DNA from: Agarophyton chilense | Lineage: Eukaryota; Rhodophyta; Florideophyceae; Gracilariales; Gracilariaceae | Length of the DNA stretch: 64,000 nucleotides | Assembly (NCBI GenBank): GCA_030374765.1 | Contig: JARGXX010000003.1 | Coordinates: 1,054,001 to 1,118,000 of the forward strand | Direction of reading: 5' to 3' | Shown here: positions 33,874-46,869 of the stretch, in pieces | Numbering within the stretch: the stretch's first letter is position 1 | How the letters are laid out: each line of letters begins with the position of its first letter | Position numbers and translations under genes: made by a program | Notes under the pieces: generated by a model | Databases searched by the model: none | What the model was told of the DNA's origin: nothing | What the model saw: the letters and a program-made list of their open reading frames with translations, nothing else

Positions 33874-35473
33874 TTAGTCGAAAACCTGTTTGTATTTTTC
33901 TACTAGGTTCGCTAACTTGACAATTCCGTTCTCGGACATGCCGTTTTCCTTTGCTTTATCTACCAGGTTTGAAACTCCTTCATCAATCACCGACTGATCG
34001 TCGTCACCCAGATCGATGTACTCGTTAGTGTCCTCCAGTCCGTCATCTCCTTCCGTCGCGCTGCTATGGAAAGTTCCCGACTGCAACAAAGAAGCGATCG
34101 TGCCACTCCCTTGAGCGTGGCGCAAATTGGAATCTCTCTCGAGAGCCTCCGGAATGTTTATGATTCCATTGTGTTGATCACACGCTGCAGCCAGGATTGC
34201 CTTGTTGTCGCAGCCTAGAGCTTGTAAAACCTGGCGTCCGATGATTACGCAATCCAGATCTGTGTCAGCGATCTTCCACGTGACGGAGCGCAATACCAGT
34301 TGGGTACCGTGTCTGATGCGCAGGTGCACGTCCAGCTCAACCTGCTTCTTACAAAGAAGGATATTGGGTTTGGGCTGCGGCGCTGCTTTCAGTGAGGCTA
34401 GCGCTGCAATTCCAGTGTAAATATGCGGCGGGTTGAGTGCTTGTATGGGGCAATTCGGGTCAGCCTTCCTGATCTTCTGAAATACCGCCATAGGGATGAC
34501 ATTTGTGTCAGCACCTTGATCGCCAAGCACTACTGTCTCGACAGCGCCCTGGAAAAAATAGGCACTGAAAAGTGAGGAGTGTGAGTCGATTATTTCCGCT
34601 CCAAAGCGGTGCAGTGAACCTTTCTTCACCCCACCGTTTGTCGGCTTCGATGCTGGAATATCCGCACGATTCCGGCGTCCAGCCTTCTTTCGCTCTCGGT
34701 ATTCCTTTCGAAGTGTGTCCTCTACTTCTTCGGATGAATTATGGTACTTCGAGATGAAATGGTGGCCGTCGCACTTCGGGTTGAGACAAGGGGGAAGATC
34801 CGCTTTGGCCTTTTTCGACTCCGGACTGTCTTTGGAGCTGGCTGTTTTCTCCTCATCCTGCCGACTTCGCTTCTTCCCAACACGCTGCTTGTTCTTCTGA
34901 CCCGACTTTCCGCCATGACGTCTGGTAGCACCGGAGTCCGTTTCAGAGTTGTCAGTATCACTTTCTTGTGATCCTTCTGTCTCCAGTTCCTCCTCCAGCT
35001 TCTTAGCCTGTTTGGCTAACTCTCGCATGAAAGCACCAAAATCCTTATTCTCAAAGCCTTCGTCTTTGCGCCATTCGACAATGTTCTTCATGCGTGTGCG
35101 AAGACGAGGTGGCTTTACACGTTTCAGGATGTGCTTGATGGCGATATGTGGCTTCTGCTCGGGAAGGTCCTGCATTCCAGCAGCTTCGAGGACTGATACG
35201 TAGCGATACTGGAGCGTCCAGACACGTTCTTCGGCTTCTTTCAGAGACATATCCATCCTGACATTACGAATGATGTTTTCAATTCGAAATAGGTCATTGG
35301 CCTCGGCTTTGAAGCTTGCCCACTCCTTGATGCACTTTGTCAGTTCGTCTTCTGTGATCTCGCTAACCGCCGTAGCAGAAATCCATTTTGCGGTGATGAA
35401 TATCTTCAAAAGCGAATCGTCAATTGATGCCTTGAATGAGGTAGGGGTGATATTGACTCCTGGCTCGCGATTC
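33874..35473 (-). other. element C gag/protease region, downstream part
   Basis: Minus-strand frame with a gag-like helical region (KCIKEWASFKAEANDLFRIE), a Lys/Arg-rich basic linker with many acidic runs, and a protease-like segment (VVLGDQGADTNVIPMAVF). The gag region continues on the far side of inserted element B (46,870-47,071). Confidence 0.75.
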
Positions 35474-36337
35474 TGAAGAGCAACGTCCTCCAGGGAGGTT
35501 TTTGGGGACTTAAGTTTCTTCCGGAGCCTCCGGCGTGCAACCTCGTTATGAGTAGGAGTAATCCGTTTTCACGGCGATGGCCGGAACGCCGGTGATGCAC
35601 CGGCGGGACCGGGTGCCATACACGTGGCCGCAGCGCCCGCGCGACACGTGGCCGCCAGATTGGCCCCTTTGTTAGACGGACATTTAGCTATTTAGGATAG
35701 ACTTTATTTATTCTATTCTACGGTGACTAAAGTACTTAGACTGCCGGCCTCGCGGCCGCCGGTCCAGTAAAGTCTCCCCAACAAGGGTGATCTTGGTCTT
35801 CCAGATCTTGGCTCTGGGTCGAACCGCCTGCGCAGATATACAACTCCTTCCGGAGGTATTTCCCGTGGTGCACGGCTTCCCAACCCCCTTGGACGTTCAA
35901 GCAGCCTTCGTGTGGTGGGTATCTATTCCCACTTTCGTGGTTCCGCCCGTGTATACGGTTTGCTACACCCGGCAGTGCCGGCTATTCCCGAGTCCCCTCT
36001 TGCCACTCGTAGTCCACCTCGCCCTCTTGCCTCCGTTTCCATTTTCCTTCCCTTTTCCTCCCCTTCATTGGGCAATTCCCGCTCTTGCGGCTCGTACTGA
36101 CACCTGTCGTGCTCGCCACTCTCGTGGGTTTTGCCTCCTCAGAGGATACGCAAGCACCGCTTCGGAGGATATTCTCGGCTTCTTTCAGCTTCCCTGCGCC
36201 CGTCGCGACGGTTCGGCTCCGGCTTACACCCGGCATTGCGCGCCGATCCCTGGGAGGGCTCTACCGCGCCGGTTACCTCGTGAGAGGAAGATCCAGACGT
36301 CTTCGTAGGTTTTTTCCCTTGAAGGCATTGTCCTACA
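35474..36337 (+). repeat. element B 5' LTR
   Basis: 864 bp beginning TGAAGAGCAACG and ending CCTACA. It contains TATTTAGGATAGACTTTATT near 35,690, a possible promoter core, and two CACGTGG motifs. It pairs with 46,006-46,869. Confidence 0.95.
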
Positions 36338-36340
36338 AAT

Positions 36341-36358
36341 TGGTCTCCCGACTTAGAA
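36341..36358 (+). promoter_or_regulatory. element B primer-binding site
   Basis: TGGTCTCCCGACTTAGAA, three bases after the LTR, identical to the site of element A. It begins with the TGG expected to pair with a tRNA CCA end. Confidence 0.8.
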
Positions 36359-36460
36359 GTCAAGACCGCTTGTGTCTTCTCTGAGGTTGTTTTCCGTTTA
36401 ACGGGTTTTCTCCGGTCTCACCGGTTTGCTTTCTATTCTTCCGTCGAGACGGTGTGGCCA

Positions 36461-38572
36461 ATGCCAAGGAAACCGCCTAGCATGGAGCCTCCTGCAAGAC
36501 GCAGCCGTTCCCGCCAAAGCGGTGATGCCAGGGGCACTGATGTTCCACAGGCCCTGGCTCCAACACCGGATTCCCGGGAGATACCGGTCACCGGCACTGA
36601 AGACCCGCAGCCCGATTCCGGGTTAACGACCGTCGCAACGGTGGTTTCTCCGCCTCTGCGGTTGGTCGACCAAGCGCGGATTGTACGCTTGGAAGAGCAG
36701 CTCCGCTCCCTGCGGGCTGCTCAAAATACCCTCTCGAGGGAGTTCACCTCTTTACGAGGAAGCCTCGCTAACCCCCCTCCAAGTGAGTTAGCCGAGGTTA
36801 TCCGCGTATTGCGGTCGGACGTCAATACACTACTCGAGTGTTTTGGCGCTCCGTCTTCCTTCGCAGAAGGTATGGAGAATCGCTTCGAGCGTCTCCGAAG
36901 CCGACTTGAGTCGGTCGAGAGGACGTTAACCTCGCCCGCGAACGCGGCTAGACCGGTTGTCTCTCATCGAGAGACCCAGTCGCGGAACCGGAAGAGCCGG
37001 AAGAACCGGGATTCTAACCGTAAGCACGGACACCCGTCCGACTCATCATCTGAGTCGGACGGTAAACCGAGTGACTCGGAGAGTTCCGATTCGTCGGTGA
37101 GCGATGACCCACAGGATCGTTATGGGCGCTCTTCCCGCTCAAAGCGGTCTTCTGCCACCTACGGGGCCATCCGGCCGCGCCCCAAGGGTCGGCGACATCC
37201 GGGCCTCAAACCCTTGAAACCCAACAACCCTCTGTACAGGACACTCCTGACCTACCGGTATTACCGGCTAGAAGATTCCTCTTTAGGTCGGACACCGCGT
37301 GACACGGGTAAAGTGAAAGACTGCATCAAGCGGATGCAGCTTTCACTTCGTAACCAGTCGTTTACTGGGGATGATCCAATTCTGGTCTTGGATTTCCTAC
37401 ACCGCTTTGTAGCGGAAGCCGATATACTCGGAATGAACGAAGGACAAGCCTACGTGGCGCTACCCTACTTTCTACGGGGTGTCGCTGAAGATCAGTTTTT
37501 GTCGGTTCGGGGCTCGTCGCGAGCCTCCGAAGGAGGTGTGACCTGCTGGCCCGAGGCCGTGCAGTACCTCCTGCGTTCCTACGCAACTAACTACGCGATA
37601 CAAGCGGCGATACTCGCTTTGCGAGACACTCGACAACGCTCCGGCGAGCTCGAGACCGATTACTCGGTACGCCTGAATAAGGCTTTCCACCGTTGTGGTA
37701 ATGTATACCCCGCTGGGGAACGCTGTACAATGTTCATTGATGGCTTGGATCCAGCCATCAAGACTCTTGTCGCCCGTTATAGGGAACAAGAGCCGAAGGT
37801 GACCTACCTTGAACTCGTACAGTTTGCCCGCGCAGAGGGAGATGCACTACGTGCACGCAATCCGGGAACCCGGTCGAAGGCCGCTAAAGCATTGCTGCTT
37901 GAGTTGGACTCTTCTTCACCGTCATTTGCGACGGATGGCATCCCCAAACAGGGTTATGACAATATGAATTTGATCCATCACGATGGTTTATCTATTCCGA
38001 CAACGGAATTACCGTCTACGACGGATGGCTCGGTTGACCCAACCGCAAGGGACACGGAGAACGGGCAGGTCTTTTATCTTAATGACCGCCGCACTCTGGC
38101 CCCCCGTATGCCGTACTCGAACGGAATGACACGAAGTCAGCGCCCTGGATGGGTTGGAACCCGGGAACCCGGAAGATACACCGATGCTCGGAATGCCGTA
38201 CTGCGAAACGCGGGAGTGACGTTGGTGTGCCACTTGTGCTACGAGCGCGGGCACACCTCCCAGCAATGCCTTTTATCGCTACGCGATATGGCGCGAGTGG
38301 TGGATAATTACGAAGCCCTCTCCCCGCAGGAGAAGGGCTCCGTGCCACTCACGTCGTATCTCCGCGCGAAGACGGACTTCCCCAACGCATTGGCTCACAC
38401 TCCGACTTCTCGGTACAAACCGGCTCAGCCGGCACGCGCCGCACCAGCGCCAAACCACGCTGGTGGATCTCAACCCGCGCCTGCGGTAGCTACCGTGCAA
38501 CGGAATCATGCACTCGTTGCCGAGGAAGTCGGGCCTTCGCCCGACCAGGACCCTGTACAGGGAAAAGAATAG
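36461..38572 (+). other. element B gag
   Basis: An open frame of about 703 codons from the first ATG after the primer-binding site. In order: a Pro/Ser/Arg-rich N-terminus; a coiled-coil-like segment (RLEEQLRSLRAAQNTLSREF); an acidic serine run; the capsid-like region (KVKDCIKRMQLSL, VLDFLHRFVAEAD, ALPYFLRGVAEDQF, RLNKAFHRCGN, MFIDGLDPAIKTLVA); and a zinc knuckle (CHLCYERGHTSQQC). Structural protein packaging the element's RNA. Confidence 0.85.
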
Positions 38573-38607
38573 AGGGAGTCTCCCCTTCGGGAGAGGCGTC
38601 CTCAGAG

Positions 38608-41600
38608 TTGAGGCTGACGACGCCCGAGGCGCCGGTGCCTCGCTCCCCGGTGAAAATCCTGACAAGGAAGGACACCGCAGACGCGGACTCTAAAAACCTC
38701 GGTGTTTTGCGTCGACCGTGGATACGGATTAGAAATAACCGGATCCCGGATAGAGTCTTGGTAATGGCCAAGCGTAACTACAAGGTTTACGCTGACCTTG
38801 GTCTGCACACGCAGTTTATGGTGAGATATCTCACTGTCCTGGATACAGGTGCTGGGCCGAACTTTATTGTGGAATCGGTTTTACCCCCGCCATTGCGGTC
38901 ACTCATCCGTTCTGAAACGGTACCCGACGTCTCAGACGCCAATAACAACCCGTTGAAAACGGTTGGTGTGATCGACCTGGTCGTCAGGCTAGGGCGGATG
39001 GTGGTTAAACTAACTTTTATTGTGTGCCGCTCGCTGGCCGCGCCAGTTATACTGGGATGTGACTACTGCGACAGGTTTGTCGACGCCATCCGCCCATGCC
39101 TTAAGCAGGTGGAACTTGAGGACGGATCGACCGTCCCCATTGTTCGTCAACCGCTGAAGCGGGCATCGAGGAAACATGTTCCTCTACCTGCTGCGCAGGA
39201 ACCCACACCGGCGAACCGGGATTCTACGAAGCTACGCGTTGCCTCGTCAGTCACCATACCCCCGGAGAGCCAGGTTATGGTTTCAGTCAATTCCCGTCAA
39301 CACGGTCTTCGGGTTGTTCAGCCCTTGCCCTCGTTGTACGAGAAATTTCAGTTAACCGTTGCGAACGGAATCGTGCAAGTCACGCCGAATTCCCCTTTCA
39401 GGGTGTTGGTTGCCAATCTGGGAAAGGCTCCCCAGACGCTGGCAAAGAACCAAGTCATTGGGTCTGTGACGCCGCACCCGCTCGCGATGCTCCCTACAAA
39501 GGTGACGGCTGCCGAAGTACTCGGGATAACTCCCTCTACCGAGGATGGTCTCCCGGTATCCGGTGCAGAAACCTCCGGGGAGGCACAGCAGTTGGCGCTC
39601 GATAAAACCGTCAAGACGGATGCATTTCCGACCTCGTCGGTTCCCACACCTGACACCAGGGCACAGCCTACGAGCTACGATAAGATAGACCCGATCAAGG
39701 CCCTCGAGGACCTGGACCTGAGTCATGTACCGGTCTCATACCGGGACCGCTTACGCGGAATGCTACGCGAGTTTACCACAATGTGGGACGGCTCACTGGG
39801 TGAGATCAATACAACCGAACATCGGATAGACTTGCTACCGGACGCACGTCCGGTTGCAAAACCCCCTTACAGGGCGGGACCGAAAGCTCGGGAGGAGGAA
39901 GAATTTCAGGTGGACAAGATGCTCCGTGCTGGAGTCATCGAGCCCGCCCAATCTCCTTGGGCTTCACCGGTGGTGCTGGCCCTCAAGTCTGACGGCACGT
40001 GGCGGTTTTGCGTTGACTACCGCCGCCTCAATGCCGTCACCGTGAGGGACACCTACCCGATTCCGCGCATGGACGAGTGTATAGACTCGCTCGGGGACGC
40101 TACCGTGTTTACGGCTCTGGATGCTAACTGGGGCTACTGGCCAGTCCCAGTCCAGGAAGAGGACCGAGACAAAACCGCGTTTGATTGCCATTCAGGTTCC
40201 TACCGCTTCAAGCAGATGCCGTTTGGTTTAACCAATGCACCGGCCACCTTTCAAAGGGCAATAGACATACTGATGTCGCGTTTCAAGTGGCGCACGTGCC
40301 TTGTTTACTTGGACGACATCATTGTCTTTTCCAGAAACCTGGACGATCACCTGACCCACGTGCGGGACGTGATGACCGTACTGCGAGACGCAGGAATAAC
40401 CCTCAACTTCAGGAAGTGCGAGTTCTTCACCGACACGGTGAAGTATCTCGGGCACGTCATCCGTCCAGGACGGTTAATGATCGAACAAGTTCATATCAAG
40501 TCCCTCTGTGAGGCGAAGGAGCCCCGTACTCAAACGGAGCTCCGATCCTTTTTAGGTCTGGTCAACGTCTATCGACGGTTTGTACCGAGTTTCTCCGATA
40601 TCGCCGCTCCGCTAAACGCGCTACTGCGGAAGGGCCAGCCACCGAAGCTTGCGCCATTTACAACCGATCAGTCGGAATCTTTTCGCTCCTTGATTAAGGC
40701 AGTTACGACAGCTCCCATCCTATCCTTGCCCAAACCTGGGCTTCCCTACTCCATCAACACCGACGCCAGCGACCACGAGGTGGGCTGCGCACTGTTCCAA
40801 ACCACCCCCGAGGGGAAACGCAAACCAATTGGCTATTGGTCCCGCACGCTGAACGTCCACGAGCGCAACTACTCGGTCTCCGAGAGAAGTGCCTCGCAGT
40901 GGTCTGGGCGCTATCCACTCTGCGCCTATACCTCATGGGCGCTCATTTCACCATGTACACGGACCATGCCTCGTTGAGGTGGCTGCTGAACATCGCCGAT
41001 CCTTCTGGCCGCTTAATGCGGTGGCGCATCCGCTTAGCGGAATTCGACTTCGAGGTCGTCTACAAAAAGAGTGTCCAGAAAACCCAAGCAGAGGCCCTCT
41101 CTCGATTACCTACGACAGGTGAAGCACTTGCCGACCCAGAGGTCGACGAGATCCCTTGCTTTACCTTGGAACGGGAAACACCGACGGAGTCGGATTGGCC
41201 CGAAACCGGGGAAGACACCATGGAAATGGATGAGCTACTCGCAGCGCGCGAGAATGAAACACCCGTACCCGGGACCTTTGTACCCATCTCCACCGAGGAG
41301 ATGATCCGAGAACAGTTCGGCAACCCGTTCTGCACGCGCATACGGGCCCGCCTAAACGGTGGAGAGGACCTCCCGTTCGAGGTAAACGACATCGGTTACC
41401 TCGTCCGGACGGTGAACCACCGATCTCAGATCGTGGTCCCCCACACCCTGCAAACCAGGGTGCTCCACCTCTCACACTACCCGACCCTCGGGGGACACTC
41501 CGGTGGGAGAAAACTTTATCTATCCCTGCGAAGGGACTTTTATTGGCCTGCCATGGCGGTTGATTGCTACGCTACGGTGCAGTTCTGCACCCAATGCGCA

Positions 41601-43850
41601 AAGAACCGGGTGAAACTCCGGAAGCACTCCAAACGGATGAAGCTTTTCCCCGCAAGGGCGCCCCTCGAGTTTGTCGCAATCGACATTCTCGGGCCTCTAC
41701 TCAAGACGCGCAAGGGAAACAAGTTCCTATTGGTTATCACTGACCGCTTTTCGAAGCTGGTGCGCACCGTACCTTCACGGAAGATCACCGCTTTCACGGT
41801 TGCGAACGCCTTCGTTACGCACTGGGCGTTCGTTTATGGCCCTCCGATAGAGGTTCTATCCGATAACGGTAAGCAGTTCGCCTCTAAGTTCTTTCAGGAC
41901 GTCTGCCGCATCCTCGACGTCAAGAACCTGTTTACTACCACCTACCACCCGCAAACAAACAGGCAGGTGGAACGCTTCAACCGCACCCTACTCGCGTCGC
42001 TACGCTCCTACGTATCCGATCACCCAATGACGTGGGACATTTATTCTGATGCTATCACCTACGCCTACAACACGCAGGTTCACCGGACAACCGGTCTGAC
42101 TCCCTTCGAGCTTGTGCTCTCCAGGACACCCCCGCCAGTGGCGGTCGAACCCCAACACAGGGTCAAATCTTTCCCATCCGTGGGTCAGTACCGCCTCAAG
42201 TGGAAGAACTGGCTTACCAAGCTCGTACCGGTCGCCCGGAATTCCATGGAACGTGCCCAGGCCGCCTACAAGCGGGATTTTGATAACCGCTTACGCGGAC
42301 CACTACCGGCACTGCCCAAGCCGGGAACCTACGTGTTCGTTCGCCGGGAATACTACAACCCCCGGACCGACAAGCGTCACAAGCTCTCGCCTGTCGCTGA
42401 AGGTCCGTTCCGGGTCGTGTCCTCCCTCCCCAGCACCGTTGTGGTGGACAAGAACGGCGACCACGAACGTCTTTCACAAGACCGCATCGTAGCCGCCCCA
42501 CCGCTGCAGGCGGAAAACGCATCAGCCCCCGTCGAAACGGCCTCGGATACCACGGGTACAACGGTGGCACCACGCCCCGCCGTGGTACCGCACCCCTCAC
42601 GGGGTCTCTCCGATATACCGACTTTATCGGAACCACTGGCAATGCCAGAAACACCTGGCCCTCGCGGCCAGCTACCCTTACGGGCGCCACGCAGCGGTAT
42701 TTATACCCGCCATGCGGTTAGCCCACCATCACCCGTCGCTCCGTCTAAGGAGGGGGAGGGGACCCGCTCAATCGCGGAAGCATCGCCGTCGCAACGGAAG
42801 TTTAACCGGACACCCCGGGCAAGGCCCCCGAGCGGGCAACCGGCATCGTCGCCGTACGCCAATCCGCTCCCGCGGGACGCGGCGGTCAAACCGACCGCCA
42901 CGCAACCCCGCAAGGGGGAACAAGGCGCTCGAAGACCCAAAGCCGGGAAGCGAGACCCTACGGACGCTCCGCATTGCGTGAAAGCAACTGAGGGCTCCCC
43001 GCACATTCGCGGTCGCACACCGAGCGTTTCGGTCGATACTGGTACTCCGGCGGGCGCTGCGCAAGCAGGTCTAGCGAGCCACTCCGTTGAGAACGGTACG
43101 AACCCCATGGGGGAAAAGGGGCGCGACGACAAGTCGAAAACCGCCTCTCTTGCCGAACAATCGGAGCCAACCGTCCGCGACGGTCCGACCACCCGTCCTC
43201 AAGGTCAGGTGACCCGGGTGGGAGATCAAACCAATGGGAACCAGGCATCCCGGTCACTGGCTGACAGCCACCCCGCGGAGGCGGATCGCCGGGACGGTGA
43301 ACCACTCACCGCCCACGGCGCACCGCACGGCGGAAACTGCCCACCAATGGGAACGCCGCATGCCGCAAATCAAGCGGAGGCCTCCGGCGAACTGTGACCA
43401 AGACGGAAGGACCCCCGCAAACTCGCGGTAAGAGCGGACTTCAGGGAAGCCCCTACCGCCCAGCGGAAACACAACCCGGCTGCGCCGGCAACTTCCGCGA
43501 AGCGGTACGGCAGCCCCGGCAACCCGGCAACAATCGCAGAGCGGAATGAGAAACCGGGTGACCCGGAACAGGCGGCGACGAGCCCAGCACCACGCGGCGC
43601 TGAGGCTCGGGTCACCACCATCCGGCAAGGCCGGCAAGTTTACGTGCAGGAGTACGTCCTCGACCGAATCGTCGGACATAGCTACGATGAGCACGGGGTG
43701 CTCCAGTACCGGACCCGCTGGTACGGATACGGGCCGTAGTGGGACACCCCGGAGCCCATCGAACACCTCCCGCGCTCCGCGGTAATGCGATACCACCGCC
43801 TTGCGGGGACCGCACTCCCAGCCACGCTGGTAAACGCCCAAGAGGGATAA
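38608..43850 (+). other. element B pol region
   Basis: Plus-strand Ty3/gypsy pol. In order: protease (VLDTGAGPNF near 38.85 kb); RT (WRFCVDYRRLN, FGLTNAPATFQRA, VYLDDIIVF; 39.95-40.6 kb); RNase H (INTDASDHEVG; 40.75-41.1 kb); integrase zinc-binding region (HYPTLGGHSGGRK, CTQCAKN; about 41.47-41.6 kb) and core (AIDILG, LSDNGKQFASKFF, then HPQTNRQVERFNR; 41.67-41.98 kb); a long Pro/Ala/Arg-rich linker; and a chromodomain-like end (EYVLDRIVGHSYDEHG, RTRWYGYGP) near 43.65-43.8 kb. About two breaks; fossil. Confidence 0.85.
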
Positions 43851-44183
43851 ACCGTGAACACGGAATGGAATGGCTGATGGCGCCACGCGCCATCTCCGTC
43901 CATGCCCCAACGCGGGGAAGGAAGCTACTGCTCACGCTATCCCAACGTCGTTGGTGGTCATGCCAATTACCTGGTCCGCGAGCGAAGCTCCCACCGTTAA
44001 ACACGGAACTCCCAGCTAGGCTGGTTCCCTGCAACGCTGGAACCCCGGTAGAAGGCCGGTACCCCGGAAAGAAAGAAGCGGACTTGGGAAAGGGCGTCGC
44101 AAAGGCGACCCTCTTCTTTTTATTTCTCACTACTGGCAAGGGCGCCCTAGTGGCGCCGCCCTACATTCTACCGGAAGCTCCGG

Positions 44184-45836
44184 TCATTCCTCCGCACGAG
44201 GTGGACCCCCGCCCAGGCGGTTGGCTAAGGCATCCCGCATGGCGGCCACATCACCCGAGATCTCGGAAGGGCGAAGCCTCACCTCCCGAAGGAAGCGCGC
44301 GATGACCTCGCCCCGCTCCGCGCCAGCGGCAGTTGCGGGCGGGCCCGCCACCGAGGGAGTCGGATAGGAATCCGTTCGCACGGCATCAGCAGCCCCGGAT
44401 GGAGCCGCACCACCGTATTCAACGGACTCCTCACCGGCCTCGCCGGACTCGTCATTCTCCGTCGGAGCGTAACCCGGATCCTCCAGTTCGTTGTCGACCA
44501 TCGGGTCACCATCCGCATAGCCGTGGTAATAGTCGCTCGAGTCGACATACCCTCGCGGGTGGTCGGCCGGGACTTCACGCGGCGCATGTTGGTTGGCTTC
44601 CGATTCCTCGCGGCTGATCTCGTGGTACTCCCAGGGGTCGAAGTAAATGAAATCCCCCGCTAGCGCGGTATTCCTCCCGAATCCGGGGCCAGACCCGCGA
44701 CGCGGTTGAATGCGTTGGGAGTTCTCCAGAAGGACCTCATCCCACTGGACCCCCTTCACAAAGTCGAGGAGGCCCAGCATCTCTTCTTCGTTCGCCTCGC
44801 CCCCGAGGGGGATGCGCATGTCCAAACGGCGGATCGCAGCCCGCACACGCGGTGGCACGTACCACAATCGGTATTGGTCGTACGCCTCAGCGAGGATAAA
44901 AGCCGCAGTGCGGACGGCCCATTGGCTTACCAAGACGTACCACCACCCCGAATGGGGATCGTTCAAGAACGACGACCCTACATAGGTGAAGACTGGGGGC
45001 AGCTCAATGAAGCAACCCCAGCACGCCTCCAAGGAGGACCACCAGTCTGGGAGACTGACGTACCGACCACGTCGGTGAGCAGGCGCGATGCGCTCAATCT
45101 CCATGTTCTGGTAGGGTACGAAATACCCGGTCCGGGCCCGCCAACGCCGCTCATCGCGGATGAAGTTCTGAAGGAAGTTCGAGCGCGACTGCCGCGGTTG
45201 GTAGCGGAACTCTTCCCGAAGAATCGGTCGTACCCAGCAAAGGGCTTCTTGCCGAGCGATCGGTGTGCCCCTCCAAGCGAGGGTTTCCAATCCGTTAAGA
45301 CGGTCACAGTACGACATTTCCCCGCGAGTGCGGTAAAGGTGGACGTCGAATTCGACCTCTGGCGGTATCGGGAACTCGAAAGGCGCCCGATGGTGCCTGA
45401 GATAAGCGATCCGCACAAGCGCGGCCTGAGCCTCCGCAGAGGATTCACCGCCTCGGCGGAGTATGTGGTGTAGCGGGATGGCGATACGATTACGCCAATC
45501 CCAGGACATGGTCACCACGCCGGGCAGGTCGCCCGGGAGCATCTCCGAATTATCGGTGTAGGAGTGGATCAAATCCTCGTCGCGGACAGCCAATGGGTGA
45601 AACAAAGGCGCATACCGCAACATTGCGGAGCCATGCTGAGTTCTCGGATTTGCACCTACAAGGGCGTCGTAGGTCGGCCACTGCGGCGGCTCCGCCTGTC
45701 CGCGAAAGCGGGCGCCAATACGGCGGTCTTCGTACGCGAGGTTGGTAACATCCCCAGGGTGGGGCGCGGACCGGAAGCCGGTGGAACCGCCAAGGGCGGA
45801 AGTCGCGGATGTGTTATGACGGTCGGGGTTGGACAT
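44184..45836 (-). other. element B antisense ORF, 550 codons, convergent with pol
   Basis: An uninterrupted minus-strand frame of 550 codons from an ATG at 45,836, lying between the chromodomain end of pol and the 3' LTR. The protein is rich in Trp, Arg, Tyr and Pro, has no signal peptide or membrane segment, and ends in an acidic, Gly/Glu-rich tail with a final short conserved part (RFLREVRLRPSEISGDVAAM). I recognise no domain. Element A encodes a clearly related protein in the same place and orientation, so this is a standing gene of the lineage and not a shadow of pol: no pol sequence lies opposite it. Antisense ORFs at this position are known in some plant Ty3/gypsy elements (Tat lineage), but a link to those is not claimed. 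Confidence 0.8.
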
Positions 45837-45990
45837 GGTCCGTGTTGGTGTGCTGTGGTTGGAATCGGATGCGAAAAGCTTGCGTGGGATCCTTGGTGAA
45901 GGTGTGTTGGATTCCGGAGACCCGGTGTCGGACGCGCTCTTGTCATGACGAGCTGCCCTGCCGACTTCCTCTTCGAGGTGTTTGCCCTGT

Positions 45991-46005
45991 CTTAAGGGGG
46001 GGATA
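45991..46005 (+). promoter_or_regulatory. element B polypurine tract
   Basis: CTTAAGGGGGGATA directly before the TGAAG of the 3' LTR, the expected place for the plus-strand primer of reverse transcription. Confidence 0.65.
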
Positions 46006-46869
46006 TGAAGAGCAACGTCCTCCAGGGAGGTTTTTGGGGACTTAAGTTTTTTCCGGAGCCTCCGGCGTGCAACCTCGTTATGAGTAGGAGTAATCCGTTT
46101 TCACGGCGATGGCCGGAACGCCGGTGATGCATTGGCGGGACCGGGCGCTATACACGTGGCCGCAGCGCCCGCGCGACACGTGGCCGCCAGATTGGCCCCT
46201 TTGTTAGACGGACATTTAGCTATTTAGGATAGACTTTATTTATTCTATTCTACGGTGACTACAGTACTTAGACCGCCAACCTCGCGGCCGCCGGTCCAGT
46301 AAAGTCTCCCCAACAAGGGTGATCTTGGTCTTCCAGATCTTGGCTCTGGGGCGAACCGCCTGCGCAGATATACAACTCCTTACGGAGGGATTTCCCGTGG
46401 TGCACGGCTTCCCAACCCCCTTGGACGTTCAAGCAGCCTTCGTGTGGTGGGTATCTATTCCCACTTTCGTGGTTTCGCCCGTGTATACGGTTTGCTACAC
46501 CCGGCAGTGCCGGCTATTCCCGAGTCCCCTCTTGCGACTCGTGGTCAACCTCGCCCTCTTGCCTCCGTTCCCATTTTCCTTCCCTTTTCCTCCCCTTCAC
46601 TGGGCAATTCCCGCTCTTGCGGCTCGCACTGACACCTGTCGTGCTCGCCACTCTCGTGGGTTTTGCCTCCTCAGAGGATAAGCAAGCATCGCTTCGGCGG
46701 ATATTCTCGGCTTCTTTCAGCCTCCCTGCGCCCGTCGCGACGGTTCGGTTCCGGCTTACACCCGGCATTGCGCGCCGATCCCTGGGAGGGCTCTACCGCG
46801 CCGGTTACCTCGTGAGAGGAAGATCCGGACGTCTTCGTAGGTTTTCCCCCTTGGGGGCATTGTCCTACA
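46006..46869 (+). repeat. element B 3' LTR
   Basis: 864 bp, the same length as the 5' LTR with no indels and about 29 substitutions (by-eye count), many of them C/T or G/A transitions. It is followed by GATTA, against GATTC before the 5' LTR. Confidence 0.95.

Larger units (their letters stand above)
35474..46869 (+). mobile_element. element B: Ty3/gypsy chromovirus-like LTR retrotransposon with antisense ORF
   Basis: An 11,396-bp Ty3/gypsy element on the plus strand, inserted in the gag region of element C. It has 864-bp LTRs at both ends, a primer-binding site, gag, pol ending in a chromodomain, an antisense ORF convergent with pol, and a polypurine tract before the 3' LTR. Flanks read GATTC and GATTA, a 4-5 bp target duplication with one mismatch. 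The LTRs differ at about 29 of 864 positions (3.4%), younger than the element it entered. Nearly whole: about two breaks are visible in gag-pol and none in the antisense ORF. Confidence 0.95.

Noticed and set aside
44706-45473. 255-codon plus-strand frame over element B's antisense ORF
   Set aside because: The minus frame is longer, ATG-started and conserved in element A; the plus frame is not.
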